DNA of 64,000 nucleotides from Moesziomyces globuligerus (Eukaryota; Basidiomycota; Ustilaginomycetes; Ustilaginales; Ustilaginaceae). Where the stretch lies: the NCBI GenBank assembly GCA_030849465.1, contig JARVLF010000013.1:124001-188000 (forward strand). Direction: 5' to 3'. Every line of letters begins with the position of its first letter. Position 1 is the stretch's first letter. Positions 21,124 to 30,533 of the stretch are shown here, in pieces. The notes below the pieces were generated by a model. The model did not search any database. It had not been told where the DNA came from and saw only the letters and a program-made list of their open reading frames with translations. A program made the translations under genes and the position numbers.

Positions 21124-22767
21124 ATGGTCAACGCAGCAGCAACCACGACGTCCACCAAGACAGCCGGTGCTGTGCTCGACGTGCTCATCATCGGCGCCGG
21201 ATGGTCGGGTCTCTCGGCCGCGCTCAAGCTCTCCCAGGCCGGTCGCAAGGTCACGGTGCTCGAGGCGAGGGAGCGCATCGGCGGCCGTGCCTTTACGCAC
21301 ACCTGGTCCGACAAGACCGAGATGAACGACAACTCGCGCACCACCTCCACCCCCTCGTCGAGCGACTACTGGTGCGACTTTGGATGCTCCTGGATGCACG
21401 GCTACCTCGAGGGCAGCCCGCTCAAGCAGCTCACCGACAAGTACAACATCCCCGTCACCATCCCCAAACCCAGAGACACCGTCGTCGTCGGTGAAAAGGG
21501 CCCTCTGCCCAAGACCCTCTCGCAGAAGCTTACCGCCAACCTCGGCCGCGCTCAGGAGGCCGCCAAGGCTAGGGCCCACGACACCCACACCCAACCTCCC
21601 AGCCCCGCCGCATCGCTCGCCGAATTCCTCTTCAGCGACTCTTCGCCGCTCTTCGATGGCCTCGAGTCCGAAGCCGACCGGAAGCATGCGCGCGAGGTCG
21701 CCAGGATGCTACACATCCCCCTCGGCATCGAACTCGAAGCCGCCAGCCTCCGCTGGCACGGCTTCGAGCACGCCTTTTCCGGCACCGACGCCGCTCCCCA
21801 GGGCGGCTTCACCACCATCATCAACAAGCTCGTCGACGAGATCACCTCGCTCGGATCCACGATTCATACCAGCCAGGAGGTGCAGGCCGTGCGCGACGAG
21901 GCTTCGTCCACCGTCAAGATCATCACCAAGCAGGGCCACGAGTACACGGCACGCACCGCACTCGTCACCATCCCCATCGCCGTGCTCAAGAAGAACGCCG
22001 CCGGCCTCTTCGACCCGGCGCTGCCCGAACGCCGCCTCGACACCATCAAGCGCGTCTCGGTGGGCAACCTGAACAAGGTGCTGCTCACCTACGACCAGCC
22101 GTGGTGGAGCAACAGCACCGGCACCTTCCTCGTGCTCCCGTCGACCGAGCCCGCGCCCGCGGCGCTCCAGAGCGCAGAGCAGAAGAAGCTCTGGCAGCTG
22201 TACGCCTCGACTACGCTCATCGTTTCTTCGCTCGCCGGCGAAGAGGGCACGGCGAGCAAGGGCGCTTCCAACTCGCTCCTCGTCATGGTCGGCGCCGAAG
22301 CCGGCAAGAAGCTCGAGGCGTTTGAGCGCGTGGATGCTGGCAACGCGCTGCATGCGTATTTGACCGCGCGCATCGATGCGGGCGCACAGCATGCCAGTCC
22401 CAAGCACATCTTCTACTCGAGATGGGCAAAGCAGCCCTTCACAGGTGGTGCCACCACTTCGCCCGTCTCCACCGCGAGCGGCAACTCGCCCCTCGACTTT
22501 GAGACGCTCGCCCGCCCGCTGTGGAACGGCCGCCTCGGGTTCGCAGGCGAGCACACCGAGATCAACCGTAAGTACCTCTGCACAATGCGATGGCGGCCAC
22601 TTTATGAATCGTAGCTGACCGTTCCGCTCACCTCGCCTTTTTGCTGCCCTGTCCATCTTGCAGACCGTGGCTCCGCCGCTGGCGCATACGTCTCGGGCGA
22701 GAGGGAGGCTTCTCGTCTGATCGCCTACCTCGAGAAGTTCCACCCGCGCTCCGCCAACAAGCTCTGA
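21124..22767 (+). CDS. FAD-dependent polyamine/amine oxidase, one 3' intron
   Basis: Exons 21124-22567 and 22664-22767 give 515 residues. The start ATG lies in ACACCATGG, a strong fungal/eukaryotic context; an in-frame ATG at 21040 is weaker. The intron is GTAAGT (22568) to CTTGCAG (22663), and splicing completes the C-terminal FAD motif (GEHTEINHRGSAAGAYVSGE). The N-terminus carries the dinucleotide-binding motif VLIIGAGWSGLSAA and the second signature EARERIGGRA. Central motifs such as FGCSWMHGYLEGSP and TIPIAVLKKN fit the spermine/polyamine oxidase branch. The family oxidises polyamines to an aldehyde, an amine and hydrogen peroxide; the exact substrate is not shown. The protein ends in Asn-Lys-Leu, a possible variant of the peroxisomal PTS1 signal, which would fit a peroxide-producing oxidase. 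Confidence 0.9.
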
Positions 22768-25662
22768 ATCGGCGTACTCTTGTATACAGGTCGGAATAGA
22801 GAGCGATGTCGCTTCGAAAAGAATGCATTGTGCTGTCGTAAGCGCCCGCCGATGCCGCGGTCGCACTGCCGCGTCGTTGGCATGTCTCGTTTGAACTGGC
22901 GGCAGAGTGGCATGTGGCGTCCGACTGAAACAGGTGATTGCGAGGTGGTGGAATTTGAGGCCGACGTGCTCCTTTGTGCCGTACACGCTGCGCGATTTGG
23001 TTGTGGCTGGCACGCTGCGTGGTCCGCGGAATTGATATCGTGCTTCCGATGGCGGCAAGTCGCGGTTCGCTACGCAGAGTGCCTGACCAGCCTCGTTTGC
23101 CTACGCAGCGGAATGATGCTGCCCCGAAGCTGCGAGACGGAGCGCAAGAGTACGGACGACGGCTGGGGCTAGACTCGGATCGGAGCGACGGGCGCCGCCA
23201 CCTCGAGCTCCCACGAGGGCTTGCCGCCCTCGCCACCGAAGGCCGCAGCCGTTCCGGACAGGAAGCCGTCCGATCCCAAGGCGAGAAATCGAGCGCCAGC
23301 CGCGGAGACTGCACCACCGCAACCAGTTACAGAAAGACAGCTTGCGGCTCGAGATTGACAAGCAAACGGCCAAGAGGCCAAAGAGGGTCAGGTTCATTGT
23401 CGGAGTGCGCGCCAACGACACCAGTTCGCCGGTGCGACCCCACGAGCTCGAATTTATTTTGTCTTCCTTCTCGTTCTTCCGATATTTTTCTACAATTCCG
23501 GTCCATTGTTCATGGCAGCCGAGCGGCAAGGAAGCGAGGACGAGCCAGGGACGAGTCGGCTGCACATCTGAGACACCCTGGCATAAGCGCCTGGACGTGT
23601 GCATGTGGCAGCTGTGCGTGGCTCGCTTCTCGAAGCCAAGCGCCACCTCGGGAAACGGTTCCTATTGTGCTCAGGTCCGCTGGCCCGCTCTCAGGGTCTC
23701 GAGATTCCATGATTCACGGGAGCGGTGCTCTCCATCCCGATGCCGAAGGCTGGAGGCTCTCACGGTCGGAGAATTCGCCGACGCACAGTCCTCCAGTGCT
23801 TTTGAGGTGCTCGAACGGCTTGAGAGTCCCTCGCTGTACTTCGAGCAGCTACGGCGGAAGGAGCACGGCTCGCGGCTCGCGCGTATGTCTCTATTGTGAT
23901 TCCTTCAGCAGGACCACGGCAACATCCGCTGGCGACCTGAAGCAAGCCGACGGAAGGGACGACTGGATTCTGCGCGCAGTCCCATCCCATCCCGGAAGGA
24001 CGAAGCTCGGCTGAATTCCAGCTTGGCTCGGCTACTTGGCTAGGTGGATCTGACGTACCCGTCTGCACTTACGTTGCGAGGGTGAGAATGGGCCGCTGCA
24101 GCTTGACGGGCGATTCGGACCTGTCTGAGCCGATCCCGAGGCCTGAGGGGCAACGAAGCCCAGAACCAGAAAGCCGTGGCAGTAGGTTCACAGTCGCGGG
24201 GACACTGCAACCCGTTCCTACCGGCAAGATGCATTCCGTCGTCTGTACCAGAGGAGTGGGTCATGCGAAGCATTGAACCGATCGGGGTCGAACAGATGCG
24301 CTCGCTTCGGCAAACGGGTCTATGTAATTGAGAGCGGAGCGGGCCTCAATTCCGGGACCTCGTAATTCATGTCTACTCGCGAGCGCAGTAAATACGTTGG
24401 CCTGCGGCATCGACACCAAGCTCGTTCGCGGCTGTCCGCTGCCTATCGGACCAAACGGACGGACCTGCCACTTTGAATGGCATTTGATGCAGCACACGAC
24501 ATACCGGCCATTCACGCAAATTCGGCAGACACAGAGCGGATTGTTGAGGAGATGATCACAGAAAGTCGGTGCGGCTCCGAGACTCCAGATGTTGGGTGCT
24601 TCTTCGCGGCCCCATTTTTCAATTAAATTTAAGGTTCATACCAGCGTGAGAAAAAGGTTTCGGCGTTGCAGCTTGCAACTTGAGCTGGTCCTCTTGCTTC
24701 ACCGCTCCCCCTCCTGCACCGCAGCTTGCGCGAAGAAGCCCGTGTTCCATCGGCGAACAAGCGCTCCCTCCCACACTCTCTTTTCCGCAAGGGCGTGGGA
24801 CGTGACAAGAACGATTGTCGGCTAGGCCGAGCGTAGCGTGTGGTCGTCTTCAGAATGTGTTGCCGCGCCTCTTGCAAGCATGCGCCGAACAAAATGTGGC
24901 GGCGCAGAAGCATCACCTCAGGATGCAGCTCGCATTTCTAAGCGAGTAGATCCATCCACCTGCGACAATCTTCTAGATCGTCATTCAAGTCACGGAGGGC
25001 ACAGGTCGAGGGCTTCTTGATCACCGCATCTCGGACCGGCATTCTCGGACCGGCACAACGAGGTCCATCCGAGCCTTGGAGTGATCTCCTATTCGACGCT
25101 CGCGACTCCAAGGGCCCATGTGCCCCATGCATGACTTAGCGATCGTTTCCATCCCAAACCACATGCACGCTGTTTGGGCAGCAGCATCCACCTCGGGCTC
25201 CCGAGCTTGATGTGCCGAGACCCGATCATGGAGGAATGGGATTTGTGCCATTGCATCAGCATTGCTGCCGGTCGGCCGTTGCTGAGACAGGCTTCCCTGA
25301 TGTCTCCTTGACCGTCTTTCTTGGTTTTCTTGGGGGAACGGAATGGATCAGAGCCGATCTTGTCATGATGAGCTGGGATCTCCCGTTCCGAATCTCTGCT
25401 GGGCTTCAGGCTGGCATGAGGACGGACGAGGTCCTGCCGGTGTCTCTGCAAGCTACTGTACGTGTCCTGCATCGGCAATTTGCTTGGTTCTGCTAGCTGC
25501 TGCGAGCTGGAACGCATGCCAGTGCTCTGTGCGTTACCGCGAACAAATATGGCCAAGCCCAAGGCGTCGTCGATGGCCAGTGACGTCAAAATCGCTTGGT
25601 CGTCTTTGAATATACCATGCACTGCGACTTGTTTGCAGCTTGTGCCGGAGACTCTAGCCTTC

Positions 25663-25702
25663 TCGAGCCGTCGAGCCGTCGAGCCGTCGAGCCGTCGAGC
25701 CG
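25663..25702. repeat. Five tandem copies of an 8-bp unit
   Basis: TCGAGCCG is repeated five times without interruption inside the gene-poor region. It is not part of a supported reading frame. Confidence 0.9.
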
Positions 25703-27010
25703 TTCAAGCACGACCAATGGGAGACTCGCGTATCGGCCAGATCCTACCACGTTTCACGCAAGTGATCATCACAAGGGTGACTTTTGCAGAAGCCGACGTG
25801 AATTGATTTTTATTCAGACGTAACTAAACCGCGGTAACCGCGAAACATGCTTCGCGCAGATCTCTGACTCTCCTTGGCAGCAGGTGCCAATCTGGATGCT
25901 TGTTCTTGGCCGTGGATTTAGCTTCGGAAGATCCGTTCCCGAGCTCGAATGGGGATGTTGAAGCGCTTGCCTGCAGTCACGCACAGCTCCCCTTTTCCTC
26001 TGGACACGGGTTGTGATTGCTGCATCACAAGCACCGTTGCTCCGGCGTCCAAGGTCCTTGGAACGTGACCGCGTCACCGCGACACGAGGTCAATCCCGCT
26101 TCTGGGCGGCGGCGGCGACGGAAGCGCCGATCGCCGACTGGTATTGCGGGCGCATGCAGTGCATTTGTCCTTTGAATGCGTCAGCCGCAGCCGTCAGCCA
26201 ACTCCGACCGAGACGGCGGCGGTGCAGACGCAGAGATGCAGGCGGTCTTGCTGTTTTTTTTTATTATATGGTCGGCCAGCACCTGTTGTTTTCCTCAATT
26301 CTGGAAGATGCATCCTCCCATTTTGGAAGCCGAGCACACCGAGAGGCGCGCGCCCGCGGTGGGAGCGCGTTTCATGCGGAACGACGTTCACTGTACCTCG
26401 GTTCATCTCGCCTCTCGCTCGTTTGGCTCAGACTCACGCGTGTTTGCCTGGACTTGACTCGTCTAGCATCTGCATGTCGCTTCGAGCACACGAGCGAGAC
26501 AAACATTGTAATAGTAGGGGCTCCGCAAGAGCCATCCATGTCAGCAGACGATCGTAATGTGGGCGTGCAGAGACGGTGTTTCGGCTCGACCGTCGCAAAG
26601 CGGAGGGACGGCTGGAGAATGGCCGCTGCGGTACAGCTTGCGCAATTCGGGCGGCGTGGAGCGCACCAAGAGTTGTGCCGTGATACCCAGGCGGGCGTAG
26701 CAATCCATAGAGGGCAGATGGGTAGGGTAGGTGGGCATCCCAACGCAAATCATGCTGGCGGTCCCTGCAGCATGGCTTGACCGAGCAGAGGCGTTCTCGA
26801 GTCGAGCCGCCGCAGATGAGGGCCTGGCCAGGAAATCCGGGCTTTAGCTTCTTGAGTGATTGGGCACGCCCAGCGAGGCAGGCCGCGTGTTGCCTGCCGC
26901 CAACTGCATATTTTATTCACCCTCCGATCTAGCGCTGATTCAGACGCTGCGCAATTCAACGTCGCGCTGCCCACTTCCCAAAGCAGCAGGACCAGCCGAG
27001 CCGAGCCCAG

Positions 27011-27040
27011 CCCAGCGCAGCCCAGCGCAGCCCAGCGCAG
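27011..27040. repeat. Three tandem copies of a 10-bp unit
   Basis: CCCAGCGCAG occurs three times in direct succession, preceded by the related GAGCCCAG. It lies near the point where the region changes into pyrimidine-rich, leader-like sequence. Confidence 0.85.
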
Positions 27041-27090
27041 CCCGCCTCAAGCCCAACGGAGCGGTGCCAGTCGGACGCGTGGGGCTGTCG

Positions 27091-30000
27091 CGCAGCCACG
27101 CGCTACCGGTAATAGGCGTTCTCGTCGGCCGCTCCGATTGCTTCCAGCATCTCAAGAAACTCCGACGCCTCTGAGCCTTCAAACGGCAGCGTGGTGTTTG
27201 GCTGCACTCGTTCCAGCCACGCTCGCCACCCGCCGATCTCACGCCGAGTCCCGACTCCTAGCGCCCCATCTGACTGCAGCAGCTTGGTATTGTCACCGAC
27301 GCGCTCTCTGGCTCCTCCTGTAGCTGTCGGCCCCCTTCCGAAAGTGTCGTTGGCCGCGCACCTATCACAGCAAAGCGCTTCCGCCACACGCTTCCGTCAC
27401 CGCCTCCCACCGTCGCTGCTTGCCAGCCGCCTCCTCACCTGAGCCGGTCGACCTCGTCTCCGTCACCGCCGTCGCCGTTTTCTTCCTACCCTCGACGGCG
27501 CAGTCGACGACCCATCTGCTTGCGTCTCTCCACCTGCCTGGTTCCTGCTCGCTTCGCACGGCATCTCACAGTGCAGTCGACATTCACTGGCTGCTCCGGC
27601 CTGCAAATCGATTCCGCGTGCTCGCTTGTCGCTGGTTGGCAGCGTTGCCGATTGTGTGCTCGTCCCCCCGTGGCCGACGTCAGCAGCATCCCACTCGTAT
27701 TGGCCTCTTTGCTGCATCCTCGTCCTTCATTTGCTTCCGCCTCGACTCTCGATCACGCATCGTCACTCACGCATCGCACCCACCATCATGGATTCTTCGT
27801 AGGATCGCACGCGTCTGTCCACCGCTCTTCGACGCTGGCACTCGATCCTCAGCTTTGCTAAGTCGCAAGGATAGAAACGCGGAACCGCCCCTACAAAATC
27901 CAGGCCGGAACTTGCCTATCCCTCGTGCAAGCTGACATCGGAACCGCCAATCGACTGCCCTTCAAAACTCCTCGCGCCGCTTGACCAAGCCATTCGCAAT
28001 CGCCATTCTTTGCCCATTCGCATCCTATCCATTCAGGTTTCGGCCACCCCGCCGTAAGTCCCTCGTGCTCTCGCGTGTCCGCCCTTGGACGGAATCGTCG
28101 GACCGGGTGACAGAAACTATAGTCACTGCTCGGCTCACGCCGACATGTTCCCAGGCAGGCTCTCCGTGTCCGCCTCGGTCAAAACAATGCTGACCTTCTA
28201 TTCTCGCTGATCAACAGTACGCCACAGCAGACGCATCGCAGCAGTAGCCGGCAACCGTCGCATTCAGGCTTTCCACTTCTGGTCCTACTTCGAGACTCTC
28301 GCAGGTTCCCGCCCATCCTAGGAACAATCGATCAGCAACCTTCCTTGCCGAACGCATCCAAGCTTTGTCCTGAACGAGGCCCTTCCACTTGCAGCGTTGC
28401 TACCTCGCTGGTAGCCGAATAGCGCCTGGGAGTGAACTGCCTGCTTCTCAGCTTGGACCTGGACTACCCTGCCTTCGGACTCGATAGCCGCTAGCTCATC
28501 TCTGCTTCTCGTCCTGCAAGGCAACATCCTCGGAAGCGTGTTCTTTCATCGTGCTCCCGTACTCATATCATATCCTCGTCGCAACCGTGCAGACGAGCCG
28601 CGCCAACACGAGAGTCGCTTCAGCCGGCCTACGATCAGCCCTCTCTCGTGCCACACGCTGCGATCCACTCCGCCGGTTCACACGCAATTCGCCCACAGAG
28701 CCAACCTCATTTCATGACACAAGGTTGTGCCGCCCGAACTTTAACTTTTCTCCTCCGAGCTTCGGTACCGCTCAGCCAGCCGCCAAGACTCCCTTCCAAC
28801 CTCTAATTCTTCGCTTCAACCCACCGCGATCAGCCAGCATCGTCCCTGCTTCCACACGGTCCCACCAAGAGCTCTTTCACAGATCGCCGTGCGGTCCGGC
28901 GACCTGCTACAGCACCTCGCCGCCGCTCGCCCTGTCCTTGTTGGGCCACCTCCCAATCTTGTTCGCCCACACCCTCCGCCGGGTCGGCTTGCAGCAGGCC
29001 TTGAGCTGCATCAGCTAGACCAGAGACGCAGCTCGACACACATTCGACCCTCCATTGCTTCCCGACGGCTGCAGTCTCTCTCCGATCACTCGTGCCGCGG
29101 CCTTGCATGCTCAGCAGTCGCCAGCCTCAAAGTTCGTCCACTGCATATTCTCCCTCGCGGCTGCAGCTTGCCCAACTCAATTCGCCCTGGACCGTCTCCA
29201 GCGACTCGGCGGAAGGTACCAACCCGGTCGCTTTCAGCCGTTCGCGTCACGCTCGTCAACACTTCATCTCGTCCTTATCCGAAGAATCCGAAGAATCCGA
29301 AGGCATCAACTCCAGGTTACTACCACGAAGCAGCACGCAACTGTCCGTCATAGTGCTGCAACCCATCGCATGCTCCTGCGTCTCGTGCACGTTCTTTTGA
29401 CAGCGATTGCCTGCAATCTTCGTCAGCCCGGGCACGCACGGGATCGGATCGATCGCTCCGAGCGCCGACATCAGCGTCGTGGGAAATCCACCACCACCAA
29501 CACCACCACCTTGACGGCGATTCAGCCGATCTACTACTGCTTCTGTCTTGCCAGGTTCTTTGCTCGGCCACCACACCACCCTGACGACTCGCCACGCTCA
29601 CGACACGCCTCCGGAGAAACCGTCGCTCAGTCGCTGCTTCTCGAGTTCGCTTAACCGACGGCCTCGTACGACGCCAGAGCCAATTAGCGGCTCGCCCTGC
29701 AACCTCTGGTGCGGAATAAGCTCAAGCTTGTGCTGCGCAACTTTGGCCTGGCACACGCGCAGTCGCACGGAGCCGTCGCCCTCGATCTGAGCGCCACACA
29801 TTTTGGGCCATTGGGCGCTACCGTGGCGCTACCAGGACACCGCATCCCTACGCTCGCTGCTCCCCCTTTCGGCACCTCGTCACTGAGCACTGTACCGGCG
29901 AACAGCGCCAGTCCCTTTTTCCTCGGCCACGGGGATAGACCCAACGCAGTGGTACTCGATCAGGCCCGCTTAGTCGGCAAAGCTCCCTTTTGTTGCCGCC

Positions 30001-30533
30001 AATCTTTGCTGCTGGTCCCACACGCCCCGTTGTCCCTGTTCCATCTACCCTCACCCTGTCGACTGCTCTGCGATTCTGCCATCCTTCTCGCTCCGTCGGC
30101 TTGCTCTCCACCTCTCGTACCGACGAGCTTGTCGTGCACAAGGTTGAAGCTCGACCTCGACACATCGGTGGACCGGTGCTGTGCCAAGCGTCCCTGGCTC
30201 TAGTCGCCTTTGCTTCTCAAAGATCCGGATCTCAGCCTCGCCCGCATATCTGGCTGCTGACCTCCGAGCTCTAGCTAGCGCTGAAGGGGACGCCTCTCAC
30301 TGCTGTCCGACAATATCAGCTTCACTCAACGTCCTGCGGCTCCCAGCTTCCTCAGTCCACGCTTGGGATCACCACTCGCGACAAAGTCTGCCACAGTCAT
30401 ATCTAGACGGAGCGACTGCGCGCGGGCCCCTCGCCCCCCCCCATTGCCCCTTCTTGCCCATCCCCAACCTTTCCCTCCTTCGCAGCAAGCACCGATCACG
30501 CTACTCCGCCATCATCGAGCTGTCGAGGCCGAG
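27091..30533 (+). promoter_or_regulatory. Long pyrimidine-rich upstream region / probable 5' leader of the WOPR gene
   Basis: About 3.4 kb directly before the WOPR start codon. The top strand is strongly enriched in C and T runs, the texture seen in short form before other start codons in this window. Open frames of 150-200 codons (for example 29055-29654 and 29709-30203) are Ser/Pro/Arg-rich, lack domains and are read as by-products of composition. A well-formed spliceosomal intron signal set lies at 28054-28217 with no coding frame around it, which suggests the region is transcribed and spliced. Several upstream ATGs would make short upstream frames. The extent of the transcript cannot be fixed from sequence; promoter elements may lie anywhere within or beyond it. 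Confidence 0.5.
28054..28217 (+). other. Putative intron in the 5' leader of the WOPR gene
   Basis: GTAAGT donor at 28054, a CTGAC branch-type sequence at 28190-28194, a short pyrimidine stretch (CTTCTATTCTC), and TCAACAG acceptor ending at 28217: 164 bases in all. These signals equal those of the coding introns in this window. No coding exon flanks it, so it would lie in an untranslated leader. Confidence 0.5.

Larger units (their letters stand above)
22768..27090. other. Gene-poor region upstream of the WOPR regulator (distal part)
   Basis: About 4.3 kb in which I can support no gene. The longest frame on the top strand (22974-24014, 346 codons) is Arg/Ser-rich with no domain, and other frames of 130-255 codons on both strands are of the same kind. 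Composition is mixed, with AT-rich patches at 23449-23500, 24600-24650 and 26255-26275 that stand out from the neighbouring genes. Small features are an 8-bp tandem repeat at 25663-25702 and a perfect inverted repeat CGCGGT-A-ACCGCG at 25830-25842. No transposon ends, reverse transcriptase or transposase fragments were recognised. Given the next gene, a long cis-regulatory region is the simplest reading; a decayed mobile element is the alternative. Confidence 0.5.

Noticed and set aside
22974..24014. 346-codon open frame on the top strand in the gene-poor region
   Set aside because: Arg/Ser-rich with no domain, signal peptide or conserved-looking block, and overlapping frames of similar texture exist on both strands. 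Chance frames of this size occur in GC-rich DNA. Transcript data would be decisive.
24040..24273. Minus-strand frame ending at a GTAAGT near 24070, as a possible exon
   Set aside because: No acceptor with a meaningful continuing frame was found, and the 77-codon product has no recognisable feature.
22768..27090. Possible transposon remnant in the gene-poor region
   Set aside because: No terminal repeats, target duplications, reverse transcriptase, integrase or transposase motifs were seen. A genome-wide repeat search could still reveal a degraded element.
29055..29654. 199-codon frame (and neighbours of 150-170 codons at 27420, 28551, 28889 and 29709) upstream of the WOPR gene
   Set aside because: Low-complexity Ser/Pro/Arg/Leu products that follow from the pyrimidine-rich composition; overlapping frames are equally open. 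Better explained as untranslated leader.
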